The notes under the pieces are model-generated. The model searched no databases. It was not told the DNA's origin and saw only the letters and a list, made by a program, of their open reading frames with translations. From Breoghania sp. L-A4 (GTDB lineage: Bacteria; Pseudomonadota; Alphaproteobacteria; Rhizobiales; Stappiaceae), in NCBI RefSeq assembly GCF_003432385.1, contig NZ_CP031841.1, positions 1,302,001 to 1,366,000 on the forward strand: 64,000 nucleotides of DNA, given 5' to 3'. Below, piece after piece: positions 42,880 through 51,995 of the stretch (its first letter is position 1; each line of letters begins with the position of its first letter). The position numbers and the translations under genes were made by a program.

Positions 42880-43041
42880 CGAGAGTTCAACGGCTTTGTC
42901 AGAAGTCTGAGGAATCGCTCTGGCTGTTCCCTTTAAGTCAACAATGTAGTGCTGAACATAGGGCTATTGATGCGCATTTTGAACCACTAGTTTGAGGCTC
43001 AGGATTTCAACAGAACCTCTCCCAAGGTCAAGGTGCTTCAA

Positions 43042-43644
43042 ATGACGAACGTTCTCGTGCTCAACAGCTCCGTGTCAGGCGACACGTCGGTCTCCCGCGA
43101 GCTGGTGAATGACGCCATCACCCGGCTCAGCGGCGCCAGCGCCGACGTGACCCTGCGCGATCTCGGCGCCGAGCCCGTGCCCCACCTCTCCCAGGACGCG
43201 GTGGCCGCCATTCGCGGCGGCGTGACGGCGAATGCGGCGCAGGAAGACGCGCTGGCGCTGTCGGATGCGCTGGTGGCCGAGCTGCTGGCCGCAGACACGC
43301 TGGTGATCGGCGCGCCGATGTACAATTTCGGCATCCCCTCGCAGCTCAAGGCCTGGTTTGACTACGTGCTGCGCCCGGGCATCGCATTCCAGTATTCCGA
43401 GGCCGGCCCCAAGGGCCTGCTGACCGGCAAGCGCGCCGTGGTCATCGAGACGCGCGGCGGGCTGTACAGCGAAGGCCCGGCGATGGCGATGGACAGCCAG
43501 GAGCCGCATCTGCGCAACATGCTCGGCTTCATGGGTATTTCGGACGTGACCTTCGTGCGCGCCGAGAAGCTGGCGTTTGGCGATGACGCGAAGGCCGCCG
43601 CGCTGGCCTCCGCCCGCGCGCAGCTCGACGCGATCGCCGCGTAA
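43042..43644 (+). CDS. azoR: FMN-dependent NADH:quinone/azo reductase
   Basis: 200 residues, AzoR length. Flavodoxin-like fold with VLVLNSSVSGDTSVSRELVN (FMN phosphate site), LGAEPVPHLS, PMYNFGIPSQLKAWFDYVLR (conserved PMYNF FMN loop) and VVIETRGGLYSEGPA. It reduces azo compounds and quinones with NADH in the cytosol. ATG 43042 is preferred over GTG 43033. It is divergent from a LysR regulator that probably induces it. Confidence 0.93.
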   Translation: MTNVLVLNSSVSGDTSVSRELVNDAITRLSGASADVTLRDLGAEPVPHLSQDAVAAIRGGVTANAAQEDALALSDALVAELLAADTLVIGAPMYNFGIPSQLKAWFDYVLRPGIAFQYSEAGPKGLLTGKRAVVIETRGGLYSEGPAMAMDSQEPHLRNMLGFMGISDVTFVRAEKLAFGDDAKAAALASARAQLDAIAA

Positions 43645-43795
43645 GGACGCACCGCACCTGAGGCGGGGCTTTCCGAACACGATCGAATATTGAAGGGGCG
43701 GGAAACCGCTCCCTTTTTGCGTTGCGCTTGATGCGGTGCGGCCCCTATCAAGGGACGGCCGGTCGCGCGAGGCCGGCCGCAACCGGGAGCCGAGC

Positions 43796-44515
43796 GTGAG
43801 CGCATTGTTTGAGGAACTGGACTACCGCCCGACGCCGATCGGCGCGCTGATCCTGCGCCGCCGGCGCGAGCTGCGCCTGGATGTGGACGTGTTCGAGATC
43901 AAGCTCGGCGAGGAGCACCTGATGTCGAGCCTGTTCACGGCCTCGGAGATCGCGCTCGCCGATCTGGGCCTGAAACAGCTTGATCATCAGGGACTTGACG
44001 TGGCCGTAGGCGGTCTCGGCCTGGGCTATACGGCGCAGGCGGTTCTGGCGCATGCGTCTGTCGCCTCGCTCGTCGTCATCGACGCGCTGGAGGCGGTGAT
44101 CGACTGGCATCGCGAGGGCCTTGTGCCGCTCGGGCCGGAACTGACCAATGATCCGCGCTGCCGGTTCATCCATGGCGATTTCTTCTCGCTGGCGGCCTCA
44201 AGCGAAGGTCTTGACCCGCAAGCCCCCGGCCGGACGTTCGACGCGGTGCTGGTGGACATCGACCATGCGCCGGATTTCTGGCTCGATTCCGCCAACGCCG
44301 CATTCTATGGCCGCGAGGGATTGCAACGCTTTTCCAGACACTTGAAGCCCGGCGGGATCTTCGGCCTGTGGTCGAACGATGCGGCGGACGCACGCTTCAC
44401 ATCCGTATTGGCGGAGGTGTTCGACGATGTGCGCGCGGAACCCGTCACGTTTGACAATCCGCTACGCGACGTGACCGAGACCCAGACGGTCTATCTGGCG
44501 CGCAAGCGCGCCTGA
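43796..44515 (+). CDS. spermidine-synthase-like SAM-binding protein
   Basis: 239 residues from GTG 43796 (GGGAG 7 bases upstream). The N-terminal part PTPIGALILRRRRELRLDVDVFEIKLGEEHLMSS lacks the spermidine synthase tetramer strand set; the Rossmann part shows VAVGGLGLGYTAQAVLAH (motif I), VVIDALEAVIDWH, FDAVLVDIDHAPDFWL and HLKPGGIFGLWSND. Family members without the full amine site are common in proteobacteria, with unknown substrate. It stands alone between azoR and the asparaginase gene. Confidence 0.75.
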   Translation: MSALFEELDYRPTPIGALILRRRRELRLDVDVFEIKLGEEHLMSSLFTASEIALADLGLKQLDHQGLDVAVGGLGLGYTAQAVLAHASVASLVVIDALEAVIDWHREGLVPLGPELTNDPRCRFIHGDFFSLAASSEGLDPQAPGRTFDAVLVDIDHAPDFWLDSANAAFYGREGLQRFSRHLKPGGIFGLWSNDAADARFTSVLAEVFDDVRAEPVTFDNPLRDVTETQTVYLARKRA

Positions 44516-44654
44516 GCACCGTGAGCAACCTGTCAGACTATTTTCGCGCTTTTTGAGAGTTATTTGACGGTTTCTAGAGTCGAATTCGAGATGGATTTGA
44601 ATGGAATTCGAAACGGATTTGACGCCCAGCGCGCAGCAGGACCCGGGAGACGAA

Positions 44655-45851
44655 ATGGCGTTCCGAATCCGCATTCTCTACACCGGCGGCACCATCGGCT
44701 GTGTCGGCCGTCCTCTGGCGCCGATGTCCGGGCCGGAGTTTCGCGACGCGTTTGAGGCGCTGATCGCGCCCGCCATCGCGCAGGCCCATCCCGACGCGGT
44801 CCTCAGCCTCGCCTGGCTGACGCCGGCGCTCGACAGCTCCAACCTGCAGCCCGCCGACTGGACGGTGATCGCGCGCCACATTCTCGGCGCGCCCGGGGAG
44901 GCGATATTTTCGGAGCACGACGCCTTCATCGTGCTGCACGGAACCGACACCATGGCCTGGACGGCTTCGGCGCTGTCGTTCCTGCTCACCGGTGTGGACG
45001 CCAACGGCGCGCCCGAGGCGCCGCTCGACAAGCCGGTGATCCTGACCGGCGCGCAACGGCCGCTGTTTCACCGCGATGACGGCGGCCATTCGGTGGTCGC
45101 CAACACCGACGCCCTGCGCAACCTGCTGGGCGCCGTCGCCTGCGCGCGGGCGGGCATCGCCGGGGTGGGGCTTTATTTCAACGACACGCTGTATCAGGGC
45201 AACCGCGCGCTGAAGACCAGCACCGCGGATTTCAACGCGTTTTCCAGCCCCAACGCGCCGCCGCTGGCGCGCCTGGGCATCCGGCTCGAGACCCTGAGCG
45301 CGGCGCCCGGTGGCGGCCTGGCGTCTGGCGGCCCGGCATCAGGCGGCCCGGTGTCCGGCGATGCGCTCGCCCGCGCGCAGGCGCAACTGGCGCATGCGGC
45401 CAAGACCATCGATGCGCGCGACGTGGCCGTGGTGCCGGCGTCCCCCGCAAGCGCCGCCGGGCCTCTGGCCGCCATGCTCGAGGCGCTGGCCGAAAGCCCC
45501 CGGCTGGGCGGGCTGCTGCTGCTGGGCTACGGCAGCGGCAATCTTCCCACCGACCGGCCGGACGATCCGCGCGCGGGCGCGGTGTTCCGCGCGCTCGAAC
45601 GCGCGCATGAGGCCGGCGCCGTGCTGCTCGCCGGCACCCAGGTGACCGCCGGCCGCGTCACCGCCGGCACCTACGCCGCCGGCACCTGGCTGGCGGACGC
45701 CGGCGCCATCTCCCCGCGCGACATGACCGTGCCGTGTGCCCAGGCCAAGCTGCTGGTCCTGCTCGCCTTGCGCGATGCCGACGGCCGCAACTGGACGCAA
45801 GGCGACATCGAGACCCTGATGGGCAAGCCGATCGCGGGGGAGATCAGGTAG
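44655..45851 (+). CDS. asparaginase (type I-like)
   Basis: 398 residues from ATG 44655 after GGGAGA. The two catalytic Thr motifs are IRILYTGGTIGC at the start and FIVLHGTDTMAWTASAL near residue 100; LTGAQRPLF and LLGYGSGNLP follow. No signal peptide, so cytoplasmic. A Gly/Ala-rich insert (GGGLASGGPASGGPVSGD, about residue 215-232) sits in the linker between the N- and C-terminal domains and looks like repeat expansion. It hydrolyses asparagine to aspartate and ammonia. Confidence 0.88.
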   Translation: MAFRIRILYTGGTIGCVGRPLAPMSGPEFRDAFEALIAPAIAQAHPDAVLSLAWLTPALDSSNLQPADWTVIARHILGAPGEAIFSEHDAFIVLHGTDTMAWTASALSFLLTGVDANGAPEAPLDKPVILTGAQRPLFHRDDGGHSVVANTDALRNLLGAVACARAGIAGVGLYFNDTLYQGNRALKTSTADFNAFSSPNAPPLARLGIRLETLSAAPGGGLASGGPASGGPVSGDALARAQAQLAHAAKTIDARDVAVVPASPASAAGPLAAMLEALAESPRLGGLLLLGYGSGNLPTDRPDDPRAGAVFRALERAHEAGAVLLAGTQVTAGRVTAGTYAAGTWLADAGAISPRDMTVPCAQAKLLVLLALRDADGRNWTQGDIETLMGKPIAGEIR

Positions 45852-46202
45852 GGAAGTAGCGATCGCCAGGTACCGACGCCCCGCGGTTGGCGGCGGATGG
45901 GGGCGGGAAGTGGGCGTTCGCGGCGGAATGAACAAACGGCAGCTCTGCGGACAAAGCGGATCGTCTCAAGGGCACCAAATTCAGACTCTTCATGCGCTCT
46001 CACGATGAGACGCTGACCTTGGGTCAGGGCATATGAATTTGGCGAAGGTGTGAGACGACGTTTTGAGCCAAGTCAAAAAAAATTGCGCCAGTATGTGTGA
46101 TAATCCCGAAATAATTTGAAAGGAGTTTAAAGGGCATGGTCGAAAATACGGTTGTTCAGGGCTCCGACCATCGCTTTAGACTTATCAGAGGGAGACAAAG
46201 CC
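45852..46202. other. 351-bp intergenic region before the stress-protein gene
   Basis: No gene is visible. The right half is A/T-richer (AAGTCAAAAAAAATTGCG near 46072) and probably holds the promoter of the universal stress protein. No clear operator was found. Confidence 0.5.
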
Positions 46203-46610
46203 ATGTATAAAAACATCCTCATCCCAATTCTCATCGATGAGCTTCACGATACACAAGCATCTTATCTTGTGGCGCGTGCCCTGGCGGACGAGGACGCAAA
46301 CTTCACCGTACTGCACGTAATGGAGGCGGTACCAGGCTTTGTCGCATCCCAAATACCCAGTGATCTTTTGGCCAAGTCGCGCAGTGAGGCTGAGAAGGCC
46401 TTGAAACAGTCCGCCGCTGCATTGCCTGGAGCGTCGACGTGCCTCATGTCCGGGCATGCGGGACGCTCGATCGTCGAGTATGCCAATGAGAACGCAATCG
46501 ACTGCATCATAATGGCCTCGCACAGGCCGGGACTCGAGGACTTCTTCCTCGGCTCAACCGCCGCCAGAGTGGTGCGCCATGCCCGATGTGCGGTGCACAT
46601 TATCCGCTGA
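46203..46610 (+). CDS. universal stress protein (UspA family)
   Basis: 135 residues from ATG 46203 with GAGGGAG 9 bases upstream. Rossmann-like start MYKNILIPILIDELHDTQ, then ALADEDANFTVLHVMEAVPG and the C-terminal nucleotide-binding stretch IMASHRPGLEDFFLGSTAARVVRHARCAV. The GLEDFFLGST pattern matches the ATP-binding class of single-domain USPs. Expected in the cytosol, induced by stress. Confidence 0.9.
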   Translation: MYKNILIPILIDELHDTQASYLVARALADEDANFTVLHVMEAVPGFVASQIPSDLLAKSRSEAEKALKQSAAALPGASTCLMSGHAGRSIVEYANENAIDCIIMASHRPGLEDFFLGSTAARVVRHARCAVHIIR

Positions 46611-46625
46611 ATTGAACATTCGATT

Positions 46626-46650
46626 GCCCGAAGCAACTTCCGCTTCGGGC
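46626..46650. terminator. 9-bp hairpin after the stress-protein gene
   Basis: GCCCGAAGC (46626-46634) and its complement (46642-46650) enclose a 7-base loop. No T tract follows, so termination is plausible but unproven. The stretch to 46865 holds no convincing gene. Confidence 0.5.
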
Positions 46651-46865
46651 GGGGAGCGGACGGATGCTGCAGTCCAAGCCAAGGTCTGCTGTGCGAACCA
46701 AGCTGCCTCAGCTCAAGCGCATAGTGTCCCACGTTCGGAGACTACGGCATGGCTATACCATGGCAAACGCGAATATGATTCGGCGACAGGTCGACGTTGA
46801 ATGCAAGGCAACCAAGTAAAATCCGACTACTTTAGTCAAGATCCGCTGGCTAGACGGGGTGAAAA

Positions 46866-47396
46866 ATGCACTACTTACCCACTGCATTTGCGCAGCTTTT
46901 CTTTTCGTGGAAGCTATATCACTATGCTCTTGAGGGGAAAATAGACCGTGAAGGCTTGGACTCCGAAATCACATTTAAAAGCGAAGATCAGAGCCAAATC
47001 TTTGTTTTGCCGGCTCGAATTTTTGACAACGAAAATGACTTCATACTCGCATTCGAAAATAATCTGACAATTGCCTTTGGCGCGGCGGCAATCACCCTCG
47101 ATAGGGCTAGGTACGAGGCAGGGTACGACTTACCCAACCCAATACGATCCGAAAACGATCAGTGTATTGCGCTGTGCTATCAAATTCGGTGTGCATTTGC
47201 GCATGACATTGCAGAACCCCGATGGAAAATCAAAGAGCGCTACCGTCGCACCTACGAATTCGGCGGTATACAGATAGACCTCACAAATCTGGATGGAGCG
47301 GTCTTTGGTTATCACCAGATCGGTGGCCCGGGCAGATTGATTGCGATCAAAGACTATGCAGTAGTCAATGATTTGGTTGGTAAGCGAGTTAGGTAG
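46866..47396 (+). CDS. hypothetical protein with HEPN-like motif
   Basis: 176 residues; AT-richer than its neighbours. A helical start (YLPTAFAQLFFSWKLYHYAL), a middle NDFILAFENNLTIAFGAAAI, then CYQIRCAFAHDIAEPRW, whose R-x4-H pattern matches the HEPN nuclease motif, and a beta-rich end (GGIQIDLTNLDGAVFG). HEPN proteins are RNases or scaffold proteins in toxin-antitoxin and defence systems. The next gene starts 10 bp downstream, so they form a pair. Function not assigned. Confidence 0.6.
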   Translation: MHYLPTAFAQLFFSWKLYHYALEGKIDREGLDSEITFKSEDQSQIFVLPARIFDNENDFILAFENNLTIAFGAAAITLDRARYEAGYDLPNPIRSENDQCIALCYQIRCAFAHDIAEPRWKIKERYRRTYEFGGIQIDLTNLDGAVFGYHQIGGPGRLIAIKDYAVVNDLVGKRVR

Positions 47397-47406
47397 GGTA
47401 AGGAGC

Positions 47407-48027
47407 ATGGCCTATCGTTCGCAAATCCGGGGTGAATTTATTCGGCGATATTCGGAATGCAAGGCCGCTTATTTGGAAACATCTTGGCGGATGATTCATG
47501 AGCGTGACGTAAAACACAGAGCTTTGAATACCGAATTCGGCTACCCAGAGCCTGACGGATCTTTCGGCATTGGGTGCAAGTCCTCTGTCGATCAAGAATA
47601 CAAACGCCGGTATGACGAGATCGAAAGCCGTTTTCGCAAACCTTATGACGACCAACTTCCAGCGCTCCACCGTTGGGCGTTGGAAAACAGTATGTCCGTA
47701 TATGAGTGCCTATTGATGGACGATATTTGGGACGATGATTTGAAGGCACTGGCCAAACTCTCAACCATGGAAGAAGACTGGCAGTTTCAACCGATCATAG
47801 CGAAAGCGCGCTTTATGGTGGCTCGTTGGAAAGAAGAACACGTTGTCGGAGAGATTCAGCGGCGAGTGAAAATCGAATCCTCGCATTTTCACTATGCCGC
47901 CGCGCGCTGCCGCAATCTCTTGGGGCTGAAACCATGGGATTTGGCAGCCCAGAAGGCGATTTTCGACTACGGTAAGGAGTGGAAATCTGCGCTGGAGTTC
48001 GCCTTTGGCAGCTTGACAGCCGCCTGA
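47407..48027 (+). CDS. hypothetical helical protein paired with the HEPN-like gene
   Basis: 206 residues from ATG 47407 with GTAAGGAGC directly upstream. Mostly alpha-helical, rich in Arg, Glu and aromatic residues (RRYSECKAAYLETSWRMIHE, KRRYDEIESRFRKPYDDQ, LHRWALENSMSVYECLLMDD). No signal peptide, membrane segment or recognised motif. Its base composition matches the preceding gene, which supports joint transfer. It could be the partner or antidote of that protein. Confidence 0.55.
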   Translation: MAYRSQIRGEFIRRYSECKAAYLETSWRMIHERDVKHRALNTEFGYPEPDGSFGIGCKSSVDQEYKRRYDEIESRFRKPYDDQLPALHRWALENSMSVYECLLMDDIWDDDLKALAKLSTMEEDWQFQPIIAKARFMVARWKEEHVVGEIQRRVKIESSHFHYAAARCRNLLGLKPWDLAAQKAIFDYGKEWKSALEFAFGSLTAA

Positions 48028-48688
48028 TCTTTTAGCCAGAATCCGGGTGGTCCAATGAAGCGGTGGCCTGCCTTCATTATTTCACTACAATCGGATGAAA
48101 TGTCGGCTTCGGGCTCGAAGTAGTCAATCGTTGCACTGCGCAGCAAGGTCCGCAAAGGCCCGAAACCATCAATCATCGTGTGCTTGAAAACGGCAGCGCA
48201 CCAGAGGGCATCCTATGCGCTGTGCGCGGCGCCTGGTTGCCTGGTCTCTTCAGTGCCGCGATGCCGGCTTCTGGCGATCTGGGGAATGCTCGACGGCTTT
48301 GCCCGGGATCACGACCCGGGAATGCTTGCGGTGCTCATGGAGGGAGACGTGGTTCGGGAAAATTCCGGTCGGTGAATGCGCCGGCGGTGACGCCCGGCCA
48401 TCCTTCCCCGGTCATCCTTCAATCTGTCCACTCAACCTTCCTTCCACGCCAATTTGGGAAAGGAGGCCTCGGCCATGGGACGAGCATTGCCATCAAGGAA
48501 GTCGGAGCCGCGCGATGCGGCCTGCAAGCTCGCCCGGCAGCGGCATTTCGCAGCATTGAACGCGCCTGTGCCCGCCTCTGATCTGGTGTCCTTTGGCTGT
48601 ACCCTCAAGATACAGCCAAAGTGATCTCCGGTTGTGTCCGCGCCGACAAGAAAACCAGATCGGCATCATTCGATCCGGTGCGGATGCA
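48028..48688. other. 661-bp stretch without a recognisable gene
   Basis: Open frames occur but none has a credible start, family or composition. The frame on the minus strand ending at 47967 (start 48176) reads protein-like (MIDGFGPLRTLLRSATIDY) but overlaps the preceding gene and is unrecognised; it may be a gene remnant. The centre (48290-48320) has a small CCCGGGATC/GATCACGACCCGGG palindromic area. Confidence 0.4.
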
Positions 48689-49816
48689 TCAGACCTTTAT
48701 GCCGAACAGTTTTTCGGCATTTCGGAACGCGATTTTTTCCTTGGCCTCGCGTGGCAGATCCACGGCCCGAAACCAGTCGGTTCCTTCCTTCATGTTCACA
48801 AACGGGTAGTCGGTTGCAAACATCACCCGATCTACACTGATGTACTTCAGCAAGAGATCGAGCAGTTCATCCTGGAAGAATGCGCTGGTTGTGAACCAGA
48901 AATTGTCATGGAAATACTGCTCGAACGGCTTGTCCAAGCTGTTTTCGGTCACTTCGCTCATCTTTTCCACGATACGTTTGTAGAAGAACGGAAGGCCCTC
49001 TCCCATGTGGCCGATAATGATCTGCAGTTTGGGAAACCTGTCGAATACCCCGGACGTGATCATTCGAAGGCATTGAGTAACGACTTCCTGGTGCCATCCA
49101 TATGCCACGATGCTAAGAACCTGGTCCTGGAACTCCGTCTGATATTCCGGCCGCATATTGCTGTAGTAGATCTGGAAAACGTCGTCAGGCGGGATGCCGG
49201 GATGGATGTATATCGGCACATCAAGGGCTTCGGCACGCGCGAGCACGGGCTCAAAATCGGGATGATCGAGAAATTTCTTCCCGATGATTCCATTGGTCAG
49301 GGCTCCCAGGAAACCATCTTCCCGAACTGCGCGCTCCAGTTCGTCCGCTGAGGCCTCCGGATTCTGCAACGGCAAGGTTGCAAATGCCTGGAACCGCCCC
49401 GGATAGGTGGCCATCGGTCCATCGACAAGCAATTTGTTGAGACGATACGCAAAGTCGATGCCCTCCTGACCTGGGACATTCTGCACACCTGGCGTATGGG
49501 CGGAGAGGATTTGAACGTTGATCCCCGCCTCATCCATTGCGCCGATGCGGCGCGGGCCGAGTTCGGCAAGACCAGTATCCTCGAGGAACAGCCTGTCGTT
49601 CAGCACCATCAACTCGTGGGTGGAAAAGGTCTCTTCCGTGCCGATAAACGGCAGGTCCTGGTCCCGCAACGAGATGTCCGAGATCTCTGTCGCCGCGGCC
49701 TTGGAGATAATGGCAGGCGCGGACAATCCGGCACCAACACCGAGCGCGGCCGCGCCGCTTAGAAAGTTGCGGCGTCCTATTCCAAGGTGCTTCAGGGGTT
49801 TCGCGATTGGCTTCAT
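48689..49816 (-). CDS. Tat-exported amidohydrolase-2 family protein
   Basis: 375 residues. Twin-arginine signal (GIGRRNFLSGAAALGVGAGL) precedes an amidohydrolase/ACMSD-like barrel. Metal-site segments: IGTEETFSTHELM, where relatives of the resorcylate decarboxylases have E-x-H (here E-x-T), IYIHPGIPP, IIIGHMGEGLPFF and MFATDYPF. VLSIVAYGWHQEVVTQCLRM is typical of the family. It likely acts as a metal-dependent decarboxylase or hydrolase on an aromatic acid in the periplasm; the substrate is unknown, and loss of one His ligand may alter the metal or the chemistry. Confidence 0.85.
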   Translation of the reverse strand: MKPIAKPLKHLGIGRRNFLSGAAALGVGAGLSAPAIISKAAATEISDISLRDQDLPFIGTEETFSTHELMVLNDRLFLEDTGLAELGPRRIGAMDEAGINVQILSAHTPGVQNVPGQEGIDFAYRLNKLLVDGPMATYPGRFQAFATLPLQNPEASADELERAVREDGFLGALTNGIIGKKFLDHPDFEPVLARAEALDVPIYIHPGIPPDDVFQIYYSNMRPEYQTEFQDQVLSIVAYGWHQEVVTQCLRMITSGVFDRFPKLQIIIGHMGEGLPFFYKRIVEKMSEVTENSLDKPFEQYFHDNFWFTTSAFFQDELLDLLLKYISVDRVMFATDYPFVNMKEGTDWFRAVDLPREAKEKIAFRNAEKLFGIKV

Positions 49817-50184
49817 ATCAGTTTCTGCTCCGATGTTGGTGTTGCGCAGTATGGGTGCGGATTTCGCTTGGCGGAGACTTCAATTCGAGCCCGAGAGGCC
49901 GAGTGGGTCCTTCCGCAAGTACCGCTACGACGGCGTAGATCCCGGGCGATGCCTCTATCGGCAGAATGGTGTCTGCAAGATCTGGCTCATGTTCATTCAG
50001 GCAAGCAGAGACGTCTGTGCCAGGGCGCCACCTTTCCGCTGTTGACGCTGACTCCAACGTTGCCGGCGGCACTTGCCGTTTCGTGCTCCACGTTTGCGTG
50101 AAGGGTGTGCGTCGCTGCTGATTTGGCGGGCTGAGCGCTACGCGTGCTCATGCCTGAACAGGACGCTCTCGACCAACCCTGTTC
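49817..50184. other. 368-bp intergenic region
   Basis: Lies between the amidohydrolase start and the 3' end of the MipA gene. It should hold the amidohydrolase promoter. No gene, clear operator or strong hairpin was seen. Confidence 0.4.
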
Positions 50185-51036
50185 CTAGAAGCGATAGCCC
50201 AGAACCAGCATGGACTTCGGCTGGACCTTTTGCTTCACGAGAGGGCTGTCCGCGGCGTCCCCCACCAGAAATCCGACTTCCTGTTCAGCGCGGACCATCC
50301 AGTTTTCATTGAACATGTAGGTCGCGGACACCGAGAGATCGATGCTTTTCACGCCCGAATCCGGTTTGTATGCCTTGTATCCGGATCGTGCGGCCTGAGC
50401 CGCGGTGACGCCAAAATAGGATTCCATGTAGTTCTTGTCGGCGAAGGTCGCGGAGGCGCCCGCGCCAAGCATCAGCTTTTCATTGACCGGTTGCGTGAAT
50501 TCGGCACCGACCGTGCCCAGGAGCCCGTCGCTGCCACCAATGGTCTTGTCGAAGGAGACGAAAAACTCGGCCGGTCCGTAGCTGAACGTCGTCTTGCCGC
50601 CGACGGTCACGCCGCCATCGACGTCGCCCATCCCGCGCAGAGCTTTTGCATCCTTTTCCTTGCGACCGAAGTCGTAGCCGGCCTTCACATCGAACCGGAA
50701 CGGACCCCGTTCATAGGCCTTCAGCTCGACGCCGGTCGGATCAATCGTCAATCGATCGAAGAAGGTCGCCGAGACGAACGGAAGCGGCGAAACTTCCATT
50801 TCATCGCTTCCCTCATATTTGGGCTGATACATCACGCCGGCGCCGATCATGACCTCCCAGTTGTGAAGCTTCTGGCGCACAGGGAAAGCAAAGCGCCGGG
50901 GATCGGGCATGCGCGGTACGGCAGCCGGACCGGAATCCGGTGATGCATCGGCGGCGTAGACAAGCGATGGCATGAGCGACATGACGAGTGCGATGGGAAC
51001 TGTTCCGCGCGCTGCGGACTTCGACTTGCGAAACAT
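50185..51036 (-). CDS. MipA/OmpV family outer-membrane protein
   Basis: 283 residues from ATG 51036 (GGAG 6 bases upstream). Signal peptide IALVMSLMPSLVYA with cleavage before ADAS. The body is a beta-barrel with alternating strands (NWEVMIGAGVMYQPKYEG, FRFDVKAGYDFGR, SIDLSVSATYMFNENW) and a terminal Phe (LVLGYRF), as required for outer-membrane insertion. MipA-type proteins are often placed beside a two-component system, as here, and may be its target. Confidence 0.9.
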   Translation of the reverse strand: MFRKSKSAARGTVPIALVMSLMPSLVYAADASPDSGPAAVPRMPDPRRFAFPVRQKLHNWEVMIGAGVMYQPKYEGSDEMEVSPLPFVSATFFDRLTIDPTGVELKAYERGPFRFDVKAGYDFGRKEKDAKALRGMGDVDGGVTVGGKTTFSYGPAEFFVSFDKTIGGSDGLLGTVGAEFTQPVNEKLMLGAGASATFADKNYMESYFGVTAAQAARSGYKAYKPDSGVKSIDLSVSATYMFNENWMVRAEQEVGFLVGDAADSPLVKQKVQPKSMLVLGYRF

Positions 51037-51281
51037 GAAATCTCCGATCCTTGCCTTCACACATTTGCCCGCGCAGGGCTAAATCTGAAAAGGCGGTTTT
51101 GAGGCCTCTCTTGTGCCACGACGCGGACCGCCGGAATGTTTGCTTGTGTGAAGTTTTGTTGCGGGCCGGCCCGAAAGAGGCGGGATCTGAAACAAATTTT
51201 AATATTTCCGCATCCAAAGAAGATGCGCCGCCGTGCTATTCAAAAAATGGACAGAGTGTCGACGGTGAAGGGAGCCAGAGC

Positions 51282-51995
51282 GTGTCGGACGCCTCTCGAA
51301 TTCTGATCGTCGAGGACGACACACCGATCGCCGGCATGCTGCGCGACAGCCTTAACGAAAGTGGAATGATCGCGGAGATCGCCCGGGACGGCGTTGCAAT
51401 GGATGCGTGCATGCGGGCATCCAATTTCGACCTGGTGATCCTTGATGTCATGCTGCCTGGCGAAAGCGGCCTCAGTCTGTGCCGGCGGCTCAGGGTTACG
51501 ACGGATATTCCCATCGTCATGCTGACGGCAGCCGATGCGGAAATTGACAGGATCGTCGGTCTCGAGATTGGCGCCGATGACTATGTCACGAAGCCATTCA
51601 GCGTGCGGGAGCTCATCGCGCGGATACGCGGCCTGCTGCGGCGCGCGGCCTTGCCTTCGCAAAAGGATCCGAGACAAAGGCAACTGCGTTTTGACGGATG
51701 GTTCGTGGATCCCATTCGACGGCAGCTCTACGATCCAACCAACGCACGCATCGGCTTGACGACGCATGAGTTCGATATCCTGCTTGCCTTTTGCCGAAAC
51801 CCCGGCCGCGTTCTGACGCGAGAGGAACTCTTGGGGGTCACCCATGCCGGTCTGGCCGGTCCAATCGAGCGCAGCATTGATGTTCATATCAGCCGACTGA
51901 GGCAAAAGATCGAGCAAGACGTCCGCGACCCCGTTGTTATCAAGACCATCCGTCTCGGCGGCTACATGTTTACCGCGAATGTCGAGGAACTATGA
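51282..51995 (+). CDS. OmpR-family response regulator
   Basis: 237 residues from GTG 51282 (AAGGGAG upstream). Receiver: ILIVEDDTPIAG, phospho-Asp in FDLVILDVMLPGESG, MLTAAD, and Lys in DDYVTKPFS. The C-terminal winged helix: IGLTTHEFDILLAF, LTREELLG, RSIDVHISRLRQKIEQD. It overlaps the sensor kinase by 4 bp and is divergent from the mipA-like gene, which it probably regulates. The 245-bp gap upstream is A/T-rich near 51150-51240. Confidence 0.92.
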   Translation: MSDASRILIVEDDTPIAGMLRDSLNESGMIAEIARDGVAMDACMRASNFDLVILDVMLPGESGLSLCRRLRVTTDIPIVMLTAADAEIDRIVGLEIGADDYVTKPFSVRELIARIRGLLRRAALPSQKDPRQRQLRFDGWFVDPIRRQLYDPTNARIGLTTHEFDILLAFCRNPGRVLTREELLGVTHAGLAGPIERSIDVHISRLRQKIEQDVRDPVVIKTIRLGGYMFTANVEEL

